From positions 2,472,861 through 2,536,860 of the forward strand of contig NC_020169.2 in NCBI RefSeq assembly GCF_000224145.3: 64,000 nucleotides of DNA. The letters are read 5' to 3'. The notes beneath the pieces were generated by a model. The model was not told the DNA's origin and ran no database searches. It worked only from the letters and a program-made list of their open reading frames with translations. Shown here in pieces: positions 11,638 to 24,000 of the stretch (the first letter of the stretch is position 1; each line of letters begins with the position of its first letter). Both the position numbers and the translations under genes were made by a program. This stretch comes from Ciona intestinalis. Taxonomy: Eukaryota; Chordata; Ascidiacea; Phlebobranchia; Cionidae.

Positions 11638-12595
11638 TAGTGATGTACCGAAGTTTCGGTTTGCCGAATTTATTCGGCCGAATCAGCGATTTTGACAAAG
11701 ATTCGGTTTTGGCCGAATCGTGCGTAAAGATTCGGCAAAAACCGAACTTTTTCACAGACAATATAGATACGATTAGCAAGAACTTGCGCAATTTGTGAGA
11801 TAAGAATTAAAGACTATTTGCAACAAATAAGTTTAATTCAATTAATCGTCATGCTTTATAGCAATGCTAATCATTTCGGATACGGTTCTATGGGCTATGG
11901 CACACGCGCACTTTGANNNNNNNNNNNNNNNNNNNNNNNNNNNNNNNNNNNNNNNNNNNNNNNNNNTAGACTGAGATTAGCATTTCGTCGGTTTCTACAA
12001 GAACAAATTCACAACGATTGCTTCGCTTACTAAGTGTTGAAAGTATGCTATCGCATGCGTCTTCCTTTATTTCCCAAGCCGACGCAGAGCGTAAAATGGG
12101 ACGCTCATACACAATGTTTTTTTCGTCACAAAAGTAAATAATTTTTTTGTTTGCGTAACACAGGTCTTGTCAATGGTTACGCCGTTACAGTAAAGAATTT
12201 TTAAGTTCTCGAATTAACTGCTCGTCCGTGTTGCAATAAAATTAAATTTATCTAATCCACGCTCGTCCGTCACCGTTGTGCTTTTGTGCTTTTCTCCCAA
12301 CGATTTACCTTCCCTGTAGTTTTGGTTCGTAAATACGCGCGTTATTAGGAGACTAATGTTTCCCACAACGCTTTATTGCCACATTAAAGACTTATATTGA
12401 AATTGTTGATACTTGTGTGTGACACGGTGCCATGATAAAGTATTTTCCTATATGTCGTTTTTACCGACCGCCCGTCGCCGTAGGTTCGGATGACGTCATA
12501 AACGATTCGGTTGATTCGGCCGAATCGATTCGGCACAAATGGCCGAATATTCGGTTTCGGCCGAATCGTTTTTTTAACGATTCGGTACATCACTA
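11638..12595. mobile_element. non-autonomous hAT-type DNA transposon
   Basis: The element is bounded by an exact 8-bp target duplication, CTCGTAAC, at 11630-11637 and 12596-12603. Its ends are inverted repeats beginning TAGTGATGTACCGAA and ending TTCGGTACATCACTA. Both ends carry many copies of the subterminal motif CCGAATC and the palindrome ATTCGGCCGAAT, a usual form for transposase-binding sites. Target size and end structure place it in the hAT superfamily. No transposase is evident in the visible 908 bp; a 50-N gap lies inside. The intact target duplication suggests a fairly recent insertion. Confidence 0.9.
11917..11966. other. assembly gap, 50 N
   Basis: Run of N inside the hAT element. 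Confidence 0.99.
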
Positions 12596-13798
12596 CTCGT
12601 AACTCGCGAACCTAATCACTGCATTGCGCGAGTAACAGCCTGTTGCTCATTTCAGTCGTCATACTGTACCCTTCATTGTTCGTTTTCCTTAGTTAGACAG
12701 TCAATGCGCCGGCGTCAGCACAGTAAACATGGCTGTCAGCAGCAGTATCGGCGCTTGCTATCGGCTTTGCACCACAGCCTTCTAGGAAACGCCGAACAAT
12801 TCGACGTTGGACCATAAGTAATCGCTCATCGCATGGCCTAATACTACTACCCGCCCTTTTAACGAACTGCAGCATTATATTCCTGGTCTAGCGTTTTTAT
12901 TTCGACTTGAGCAGTAGATTATGTATTTAAAACTTAAAGACATTTGTAACACTTTAGAAACGTTCTGTAATTTAATGGTATGAATGTTTTTCGTTTTGTG
13001 ACAGAGTGCTGCTAGTTGAACGACCGCCAAAGAAAGCAAACATATCGGCAACCATGCTGCTAAACCTACCCCGCCCAATTTTACGCGCGATTGGAGAATG
13101 GTTACGCCAATAAGCGGTGATAGATGCTCACAGTTTCCCTTTCAAACCGCTGCTGTTCATTGTTCCTTTTTTAAATCCCTTTAACTATAGACCTTGCTGG
13201 GAGCATTTAAAAGGACGACCAGGAATACCTTCACTCCGACGCCATCGATTAACAAGGTCATGAGTGCTACTCTTTCCGTCGCCGCAGTACCAGCGAAGTA
13301 TTGATTTCCGCGCAGGGGATTGCCCGTTCGAGCTTCGTGCTGTTTACGCGGAGACATCACGTTGCCTAGAAGACGTGTAGCTTATTTTCAGTAGCTGCAG
13401 TGTTAAGTTTGCACGGTCATTTTGAGTTTTAAAAATACATCGTACTAAAACCGATGTCCACTGCTGAATATTTAATACCCACCTGCCACATCCTAATGTA
13501 AATAATCGCCCCTACGATAATGGTACATTTGTTTATAAACGTGGCGATCCCCGAATGTATTATTTATGACATTTCGTATAAAAGTCCTTTTTTAACCACT
13601 GTTTCACGCAGCCGGCCTCTTTTTGCTTTAAAGTTAACATCAAGCCACGAGTCCGGGGCCAACGTAACTGCTTTAGCCGTTAGGCCTAGGGTAATTGAAA
13701 TGAAAACCGACTCTGAAATTTGCAACCCCGCACAGACGTTCGCTTAGCCTACATTCGATTACGCCACCAAGTTCGACCTCTATTGACCTAGCCAGCCT

Positions 13799-14189
13799 CA
13801 CGTGATGCCGCTCTCTTGTTCCCCATTTGTGGCCCACGTAATATCCGCTGCGACATTTGTATCGCACGTTTACAATGCGGAGCTCGCGCCACTTGCTGAT
13901 GCAGCAGTATGTCGCTACCACCATTTAACGACCACTTCGGGAAAGTTCCTGCATTTTACATAACTCAGTTCGGTTCCTCTTGTTTCTAATCATTTTCAAC
14001 CGTACACGCCTCAACAGGTCCATTCTCTTCCCACAAATCAGCCCGTTGGGATGTTGCAATTAAATCTGCCCACCATTCGTTCCAAATCCATACGTATGCT
14101 TGGAACAGCCAGCCGCATCACGTGATCACCTCGTGTATGTTTCGTGTTCCCCAGTGGCCGGCAGGCTGAACACAACGCCATTGACGTCA
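13799..14189. promoter_or_regulatory. two E-boxes and a CRE in related contexts
   Basis: CACGTG occurs at 13799-13804 and 14119-14124, each shortly after an AGCCAGCC- or AGCCGC-type sequence and followed by GTTCCCCA and a TGGCC. TGACGTCA lies at 14182-14189. The similar order suggests either an old duplication or a repeated regulatory unit. Confidence 0.35.
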
Positions 14190-15215
14190 TGCCTCGTTTT
14201 CCACAATCTCCAATGCAAATAAACCGTTCTTGACTCAACTGCTAGTACCGCTGTCACGGGCTTAAGCTCTTAAGGTACTCTTGTTTATTGTGTCGTCGGG
14301 CCCGGGACTGCCATTTAAAAACTGTTTCTCGTGACTTGAATTGGTATTGTTCTCTTTTGTATCATGGTATTTTCGTTATGTTCCTTACAACTCACAAAAC
14401 CTTGTTTTTTAATTTTGAGTACCAATATAGCGTAGCTAGTAGCTACTTCGCTTTAAGAAACGCGTGATAAAAAAATCAGTTTGCTTTCTTTATTTATGTT
14501 GCCGGTGAACTCATTTCCACTGTTTGCTGTAAATACGTTCATTACCCGACCTCAATGATTCAGCATTATCGGATCCGTAAGTCAATAATAATTAAAACGC
14601 AGAAGGAGCACCGCTCGCAACGTCGCTATTGGAACCGTTTACAATTTACACACTTTAGTTTTACGGCCATTGGCCTTGACAGTTCTGTACGCCTCGCTGC
14701 ACTCAGCCGTACGCGGCGACACGTAGCGGAGGCCATTGACGCTCTAGTAATTTTGCTCTTCGCGACTTCGCCAAACTTGCACCATTGCCGGTCGACGTGA
14801 CGCCCCATTGACCCCGCGTGTTCTAGATACAGTTTGCAGAGTTTGCAGAAACATGAGTTTCCGCACACCCCGGCCTCGGCTACCATAGCTCACAGCGAAC
14901 AACGTAATGTCATACGCACCTAAGGAGAAATTGCATCTTCCTCCACACCTACTTGCAGTCTCCATAACTGATTCTTTGTCTTCTTGTTATTCACTCATTG
15001 TTTTGGTATTCACAATGCAAGGACGCTTACAATGTGCATATACGGGTACATTTTGTTTAATCGATTGACTGCTTTCTGCTGGTGTTAGTTTTACAAAGTT
15101 TTTGACAACACACAAATATTGAAGTTATACTTTCAATTTAATTAAAGTGGGCTGTATAAGATGTACCAAATTTGCACCAATTTCACAGTCATTCCTTCGT
15201 TTCTAATTATACATA

Positions 15216-15223
15216 TGACGTCA
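15216..15223. promoter_or_regulatory. full CRE
   Basis: TGACGTCA palindrome, one of five in about 4.4 kb upstream of CIC. Confidence 0.35.
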
Positions 15224-17521
15224 CCGTTTATCACGAGCGTGGTGTGGCCTTTATTTCTTTGACTTGTTTGCGCGGCCCGTTGCCAACTGGTTGTTCTAGC
15301 CACCGGGTTGTCTGTGTAGTACACACACAACGCCGAAACGCGACGGGTTGTCAGTAGTAAACAACCCAATCCACCACACGACATTCTTTAGCAAGGCAAT
15401 GACTCTCAATATCGGAATGTGTATTTAAAATCTCGCCAGCATATTCCCAAAAGAGTTAAAAAGTTTCGCGATATTTTCGCATTTGTATGACTCGATTTGC
15501 GCCACACAAAAGGCTTGTAGAATTTTTCATAGAACTCTTACCGCAACTTTTTATATTCATCAATCAGTTTGAACTCTTATACAAAATATCAATTCATTGA
15601 ATAAACACCGCTCGTTTCCTGTGTTGTATCGTGTCTTAATCTGAACTTTAGCAACTTTGTTTTTCTAGCTGTGAAACGTGGACCATAATTTTCGCCGCGG
15701 GTATCTTCTATAAATAACTTGGTATCCTCGGTACTTCGCTTTGCAAGCAAATGTCATACGTTCCAATTGCTTGTAATTGAACAACCTATTACCTAGCAAA
15801 ACCCCTGTCCAATTAAATTCTATCTGTAGTCGATTGTTAACCCAATTTTGTGTCAAGTCGATATATTTGTGTTGAGTTAAAAGAGTTTTGGATATAAACT
15901 TAACTTTACAGTTAAAGTCACCAACATTTACTTAAACCTCGTAACACAATGGGAAATTCGCCGCTTATCTGTGTAAGTAAATGTAGGTGACAGTTCGTTG
16001 TATGGATATTGGATAAACACGAATCGATGCCGGATATCTAATTGATTATCCGTTGCGCAACAATTAAAAGGATTGCGTAGTTTCATAGAATGTGTTCCTG
16101 TTTTCATTACTTCCATTACAAACACGCAGAGTATCTGTTCCAGGTGATTTATTTCGCGACCGTATCACATTCCTTGCCTTTCCCAGTTGGACAATTGCCT
16201 CGAAGTCCTTTCGGGATGTTAGCCAGTCGCCTTTATTCTTCACAGCCATTTGATACTGTTTCTCGGCCGCTGTGAAAATGTAGACGATGACTTAACAATC
16301 ATTCGCTGGTCGGCCAGTGTACACTGTCTTTAGTGATTTTGTTTACATTCATTCGAACCCGGCTTCCTTTACGTTGCAAAAATAGCCGGCTTCCGCACAA
16401 TGAACAGCGTGTGTGTTTCTCTGCTTTGTGCCTCGGTCGGTATGATCTTTTCTCTCGTGTAATCTCCCAGCAAGGCTCGGCCATTTAACCAATGCAATCG
16501 AAAATCACTTTTGAAAATCACAATGGATTCTCTTCGGTCGAGCCACTGTGGACCTCTCCGGCCGAGACGGCACTTGTAGGGCATTTAACAATAGACATGT
16601 CACCGTATGACCCTCGTGTTATTGACAGAATGCTATCTGTGTGTTCTTGGGCATTGCGCGGAGATTTTACAGTGTATTGTTATCTAAACTCAATTTGTGT
16701 AACTATCCTAGGTTTATCAACCGGTAGAATTGATTTTCTCGTTTCCACAGGTCGCTCGTCCAATGATTTATTAAATTCTGTTCGTGTAACGAGTAACCGA
16801 ACACGTCGTTGTATCGTTTTTCGTTTACACCCTACGTAGTGAATTAGGGGGTATGTAAAATGTAATACCGTGAGTCACTGAAGCGGTTCTTTATATGTAA
16901 CTGTTGTCAATTTCTACAAATACATCGTAAAATTTGCAACGGATTTTTTCGCTTAGTTAAGGTTGACCTGTCTGCCGTTTAATTGACCAGGCAAATCCGC
17001 CTCACTCTGTCTCATAACAAAGAATGTAGTCATTTCTAAACCCATAACAATAACATTAAGAGCGTATTTTGTATGTACCTCCAGCCGCCAATTCGCTGGA
17101 CGTAAAACAGACCAAGCTACGTCACAGGACTACGACCGTAGCGGCTCCGGCAGCCATTCGAGTGTAACGAGAGAAGCAAAGAAACAGACTTACAATGCGC
17201 GATTCAATACCGCCAGGAGTCGCGTTATAGCTCTAGTAAACGTGACACCGCGGCCGGTCGTCCGAGAAGTTCTCTACCTCTTTCTTTCAGCTTTATCGAC
17301 GATGTCGCAATCCAGGCTGGTAAACACAAACGCAGAGAATTGCTGTGGTACGCTACTGACTGGCTTTGTCCACCGCTCAATAAAGAATGAAGAAACGCGT
17401 TCGTGTATAGTACTGTAGTGGTTTTGCGTTGCTCTCACAAAGCGGTGAGTCCGCTCTGGCTACGACAGCGGCGAAATATGCGACCAGACTTTATACTGGA
17501 ACAGGGAAAGCCAAATAGATT

Positions 17522-17555
17522 GTCAGTCAGTCAGTCAGTCAGTCATTCAGTCAGT
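17522..17555. repeat. (CAGT)n microsatellite
   Basis: About eight GTCA units with one interruption. The short ORF read across it (17403-17663) gives a repetitive SVSQ segment and is not supported as a gene. Confidence 0.9.
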
Positions 17556-17953
17556 ATGACTGTTTATTGGAGATTGCTATTTGCTGCCATACGTCGTTGC
17601 CTATACGAGTACTATCACATACAGAATGATTCATTTAGTTATTATGACCCGCTCGTGGTTTAAATGAAGCGCTTGTTGCGGCCTATCCAGACAGACAGGT
17701 TTATGATATGTTTAGTTAGTTAATTTTATGTGTGTGCTTCCATAAATCAGGTTGTTATTGGTAGAAGCAGTTTTTTTCACTTTTACAGCTTATAAACAGA
17801 ATTTTACTAAAATTCCCTTATTAAGTCTAGCTCTAAATTTAACCATTATTTTCCTTGCTTCAGGTGATTAAGCCATGGTAGGTTTGTAGGGCTGTACAGC
17901 AGCTGCAACACTCAGCACAACGAGAGAAGAAACACAATTCGCAAGAAATTTTG

Positions 17954-18040
17954 ATGCCTTCAACTTTCTATGGCTTCGCGTGTCGTGAGGCAGACCAACA
18001 GTCCTCACAGAAACCTAAACCCTCTACCCACACCACATAA
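17954..18040 (+). promoter_or_regulatory. upstream ORF overlapping the CIC start
   Basis: ATG at 17954 opens a 28-codon frame that ends at TAA 18038-18040, in a different frame from CIC and overlapping its first 71 bases. A shorter one, ATG at 17875 to TAG, precedes it. Such overlapping upstream ORFs usually lower translation of the main frame. Whether 17954 is in the mature mRNA depends on the unmapped 5' end. Confidence 0.45.
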
Positions 18041-21000
18041 TGCAACAATGGTGGGGTCAGGTCTGAGTTCGTCCACAAGCTCACAAAGTAGTGCCCTCAT
18101 TGTGGCAGCGCCCAGTGCTGGAAGGTATGCTTCTGAAGCAGTAACCTCAAGCCCAGCATCAAATCTTAGCAACAACAACAACAACACATCAAGACCACAA
18201 TCTAGAGAGCAAAATGGTAAATTTGTTGCTGTTTGTACCAATAGTACATAACAACTTTTTATAATCTCTTAGTTGAAAAATGTCTTTTCTACTGGTCTCT
18301 TTTTTGACAAATACTTGTTTTTTCAGTAACTGTCATCTGGCCCTTTTTCAATTATTAAAATGGGCCATTTGATTTTGACTTGATTTCTAATAAGATAAAA
18401 ATAGAAAATACAAAGATGTATGTCTGTCATTAATCATACTATCTTTTACATGTTGAAATAAATACCCAAAGTCATTTGACACCTTCACACAATCAGCCCC
18501 CTGGCTGTGCTACTGCATAGTTTAGGTTTAAAAACTGTTTACAAGAATAAATTCTTTTTTTGCAGTGGACATTCCTTTAAGTGTATCACCACCTACACCG
18601 AACTTTGTTTCACCTAATTCTAGCACAAGTGCACCGATTACACAGATGCTATTTTGGCAGGCTGGTCAACCAGGCTTTGACCCTGCCATGTCTGTACGAT
18701 TTCCTACAGGTAAGCTTAAACTTAACAATTTAGCATGCTTATTTCCCAATGGTTTCTTTAATTTTGCATATCTATTTATAAAGATACTGTTATTTTAAAC
18801 AAAATTGCATTTAATATGAATATATGATCAAACTCTGTATGCTATCTGCTAATGCATTTTTTTTACTTGCAGCTAATTTTTACACTCCTAGTATGACACC
18901 AGTTGGTTATGGTGGGATAAATTTATCTCAAGGTGGAATAAACAACAACTTCAATATGCATAAACCAGTACTACCTGCTCAACAGGAAAGCAAGCCACAC
19001 CCGCCCGAAAAGCTGCACCAAAGTAAGCTAGGCGGCTGAAATTTTATTCCAAAAATATAAAGTAAAGAGATTAAATTATATTGGAAGAGAAACCCATAGA
19101 AATATATCATTTATTTTGGTTGGGTAGTTTTGCCTTTTTATTTTATACAAAGGTTAGATTCAGTAGCGAACAAATCCACAATTATTTAAGGAGAAAACAA
19201 ATTTTAACATTAACATTTTTTACTGTATTTTTACCAATAGATTTTGAGAAGAACAGGTTTTGTCTGCTTTTGGTTATATTATGACAATATATTTTGAGAA
19301 GAAGGCAGAATGTCTGCTATTGGTTATATTATATATTATTTTTGCCAATGGATTTTGAGAAGAAGGCTAAATGTCTGCTATTGGTAACATTAAATAACAC
19401 AAAAATTTCATAACTGACTCTTCCCACACAGGTCATCAGTTCATCAAGTCCTCTCCATCATCCAGTGCTCCTCTGAGCCATGTTCCTCCTCCATCAGATG
19501 GCTCATTCCCGAAATCAATGATGTTCACGTATGCAGCATCCTCCACCACAGAGAGCACAACAGTTGTAACTGGGAGACATAACTCGAATGGAAATGTTGA
19601 CTATGCTTCACTGGGTATGTTCAGTTATAATTGGAAAAAATGATATGGAAAACTGAAGCAGTTGCAAAAATGTGTATAAGTATAGTTCAGACTTGCAAAA
19701 AAAAGACAAAATATTGATAACTCCATCACCACAAATTTATATGAAAAATGGAGTGTATACATACAGTGTATTTCTGGGCAATTTGCCTGAAGTGCTATGT
19801 AAGGGGACCAAGGATTCGAACTTAAATTCACGCATTACTAGTTAGTGTAGTAACATAATTGCTTAATTGTTTACATCTTTGGCAAAGCAAATTGCATCAA
19901 CATCTGGTAAGGTTCATGTCGCAGAACTATATGTTTGAGGTAAAGTGTCAACTCTAGCCAGTATTCCAAGTTTGTCATGCCTTGCTGTACAGATTTACCC
20001 ATATAGAATAAAATAACACATCTCATTTGGTAACATTACCCAAGTTCTTTCCAGGCCTAATTTTAATTTTTTAAATCAGGACAAAATGTTATTCGACCGA
20101 TATCCAACACTGCCATAGGTGGTGGAACATCATCAGGGACCGTATCCCGTCCGTCAAGCTCCATGAGTGGCGGAGTAGGAGGAGGAGGAACAACTCCTGG
20201 ATCAGAATCGATGAGAAGAAGAAGACGACTTGAAACTCCAGTTCAACCTCCAGGAAGATTGGTAAGCGTTAAGTTTAAATCATTCAGTGTAAAAATTTTC
20301 CTAGGCTTTGTTTAGAGCAGTGGTACTTTTAACCTTTTTTTCTTGATGATCCCTTTTAAATTATCAACCAATTTTGGCGTCCCCTTGTAGAATTACTCAA
20401 AGAGTGTTTTGGCTAAAATAATAGCTCTACTAGCTAGATAACTTAACGCTTTTGTGTTTTGGCTAAAATAATAGCTCTACTAGCTAGATAAAAATAACTG
20501 AGCTGCATTTATAATAATTTTGTTTTTAAATATTGACTAATGTGTTTATTTATTTTGTTAGGAGAATTGTTTTATAAACCATTTATTCAATATTTTTTTG
20601 ATAAAATCCCGGCACATATTTGCTATTACTAGGATATAACATCACCTGATATCCTATAAAAATATCATTTTTTTTAAATTGATTTTTTTCAGCACAGTGT
20701 AAGACATAGTAGAAATATGTTCTTATAATAACGATAAATCTGTAAAAGCTCAAACAAATATATTTAAAAGTGTGAAAAAGATTATATTTGTTAACCCCTA
20801 AAAAATAGGTTTTTACCCATTTGGGCATATACTGCTACCATTTACTTAATTACATTAAGCTTTGTTTACCTTACACCACTCTATCTCAATTTCTCCCCAC
20901 CATACTTGCACTTGTTTGATTTCGTTAAGAAAGCCACACCATGAATATTCATGAATAATCAATATGTAAGCAGGCCCACCTGCAGAGGTGCATTGGACTG

Positions 21001-24000
21001 CAGATTCTTGCAAGAAGAGGGGACACGTACCGGCATGCAGAGTTTGTGAAAGTGCGAATGGATGGACAGGTATTTTTTCTTTTATTATAATTTGTTTTTT
21101 TTTGTATAGGAATTAGCATTTTTATTCTATTCTGCATGCTGCAGAAAAAGTGCGTCATGCACATTTTTTTAAACTATGTATTTTTCAAGTAAAATCTTAG
21201 ATTCGCCATTACGATATATTAATAATATAGGCTGTTAATTTTTAAAAAAGTTCAAGTTCAACCTAAAACATATTCTAAACAATCGACCCGAAAATGTTTC
21301 ACCTTGTGCATATAGACTGTAGCTGTCGTTGTTTGTAGCATTTATATTGTGTTTACCAAACACCAGGTTGGCGTCCTGTTTCGCGGGGACAAGGAAAAAA
21401 CTATTAACTATTTCATGGACCCTGAAAATACCAATCATGTAAGTCTATATCACTAGATTGGGTTTCGATTTGGCAGAATGCATCGTTTTGACAAAGTTTA
21501 AACTGGTATAGCTTCATGCAAGCTTGTTAAGATGTATTTTGTTTAAAGCATTGTTTAATAGCCCACTGGGTTTTATGATTAAATAGTTATTTAAAAGTTG
21601 TAAATTTTTGGAAATTTCCAATAACTAAGTAATGTACTTTAACTCAAAGGTATAGACTTATTTTGACTTTCTCCCTAAAAATACCTTTAGGCCTTAGCCC
21701 AGATAAACATATTTTGTTATACTATTTTTTTCTACACCAGGTTATAGCTGACATTCCTATAACAACTGACAATCTGGTTCAACAAGGCCAGAAGATCTGT
21801 GTTCGTCCCCATGTTAACTCTACAGTGTATAAGACTGCCACAGTACAAAGCTACCAGTAAGTGACTAGATCAGTTCTTATCAAAACTCCTTCAATTCATG
21901 TAGTTTAACTTTGAAGTGTTTTTCATGTTTATTCAGCTTTTGTATGTAATAGGCACAAACCAAGGAACTTTAACAGATCAAATGATTGCCTGAATGAGGT
22001 TCCATGGGAAAATTGTGCCAGTATATTTCAAAACAAATTCCTCTAATTTTTGTATTTTGCTAAACGTGTTTATTAACACAAAAGTCACTCCTTTAAATTT
22101 CAAAATTTGAAAATCATATTTTTTAAATCAAAATTTTACCTTTTTCATACCATTAGTAATTACAAATTTTAAAAGTCAAATAGCAAATTTTAAAAATTAA
22201 ATAATAAATTTAAAAAATCGAATATTTTTTTAAATCAAAATTCTACTTTTCAGACCTGACAAGATGATGTACTCTGTGATTGTGGATGCAGATGAGGTTG
22301 ACTTAGTTACAGGCACAGCTACGAGAGATATCATATCCGTGCCACTAGAGAGAGCTAGAGGATTCACTGCTCCTTGGTTACTTCCGAACCTCCCTTCACC
22401 CCCACCTATTACGTAAGTTCATCTTTACGATTTTAAAAGTGATATATATATTACTATTAGGGTGCTGGAAGACAGGACACCTTTAGCACATAATATACAA
22501 ATATCCTGATTGTGTTTTAAACAGTTAACAACTGTGTATGGGAGTCCTGAGGATACGGTTTTTATAATTTTCTGATTGTTTTTGGTTTACTATCAAATGG
22601 ATTGGAAAAGAAAATAAAATGAAAAAGTTCTCCCACCCTACTATATATAAATATTTTACCAAAAACTCAAAATTTCTAAAAACATATTTTTTAGGCTTAA
22701 TATAATAAAAAATACAGTACAATATTTAGTTGTATCTGAGACTTTGTTAAGGCAGAACGTGGGATTAGGACAGAAAGGTTACGAACCATTACATACAATT
22801 TAAAAAATATTTATTCTTTAATATTATTTTTAATATTTTTCCTGTAACATTTTTTCTAGACATGATGGAGAGTCTGAACTGGATCTTGAGCATTCTCGCA
22901 CGGATGATGAGGTCACTGACACCGCATCCGAGTCCGACAGCGAAAATGCTCACTCCTCCGCTGCCACTACTCCTGCTCCCGGAGACAGGCATCCACATCC
23001 TCACCATCATACTCCTCCACATCACCATCCACTCACTAAATCTCGGAGTCATGGAGGAAGACATCATTCCGATGTTCGGTTTTCATTCACAGGGTACCCT
23101 GGCTTTAATAGGTGGGTCGTGGGGAAAACTTGTTTTATTGGACTAGGTTTTTATAGTTGTTTTTTATATAGTAGTGATTGTTGTTTAATAAGTGTGTGAC
23201 TTTGTGGGTGAAAGTTTGGACATATAGTAGTGATTTTGTACGTCTGTATAATTTGGGGGTAGGTTAAATAAGTGTGTAATAAAACCGTTGGTACGAATTT
23301 TCTTTTCGTTTTTTAACCACTTTCCCACTTAAGTTATTAATTCAACTCATATTTACAGCCTTGAAAGTATTATTGGTGATAGACCACGTCATTGTTCAGG
23401 TGCAAGTGATGTCAGCATACCAAGTCCATGCCCGGAGGTTGGTCTAACTAATGTTATATAAAGAAATCCTTAAAAATACATAAAATATAAATCGAGTAAA
23501 TAAAATACAAAGTGTAAATTACTTTTATATAAGTTGCAATTTTTGGAAAGTTTTTTAAAGTTATACCTAGAGTTGAGAAGGTTCAAAGTTAGTTGAGAGT
23601 TAAACCGATTGAAATAATTGTTTTGCTTTTTACTAGCTTTTTGGGGGCACATTTGTATTAGTTAAAATTTTATAAAATATTATTTGTTTCATAACTTAAT
23701 ATTTAATTACAATATAAAATCCTAAAAAAAATTTCGTTTCGTTATTTACAGCAAATGCCTCGTACAAGCCGATCTGTAAGTCGTAACTGCACGTCCATGT
23801 CACCTAACCGCGGTATATCTGGGTCGGTTGTTGGATCGAGGCCAAGTTCTTCTCTGAGCGAACGCAGCGTCAGTCGTGCATCATCACGATCTGAAACACC
23901 TGTCCCATCTGGGGCGTTGAAGTATAATAAAGGGGAAATTGTAACGCTCAGGACTGGAGTGAGGAAAAAATATAATGGTAAGAGAAATTTTTGAGTTATC

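Larger units (their letters stand above)
9990..17860. other. CpG-rich stretch upstream of CIC, no gene recognised
   Basis: Composition changes near 9990. Homopolymeric A/T runs become rare and CpG becomes common until about 17450, unlike the introns on either side. The longest ORF (194 codons at 10259-10843) shows no family features. The region contains a hAT insertion (11638-12595), four CACGTG E-boxes and five TGACGTCA sites (one inside the hAT). It probably holds regulatory sequence and possibly 5' untranslated exons of CIC, but I cannot place them. Confidence 0.5.

Noticed and set aside
11888-12112. Minus-strand ORF inside the hAT as a transposase remnant
   Set aside because: The visible residues do not resemble a hAT transposase domain, and about a quarter of the frame is N.
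16492-16839. 115-codon plus-strand ORF
   Set aside because: No family resemblance and no splice or transcript context; consistent with chance in GC-richer sequence.
17403-17663. 86-codon ORF upstream of CIC
   Set aside because: It is read through a (CAGT)n microsatellite, and the encoded repeat is an artefact of that.
20986-21069. Alternative acceptor for CIC exon 6 at about 20973 in another frame
   Set aside because: It opens a frame ([11 protein letters not shown]) but breaks phase with the neighbouring exons, whereas 20986 keeps phase 0 on both sides.
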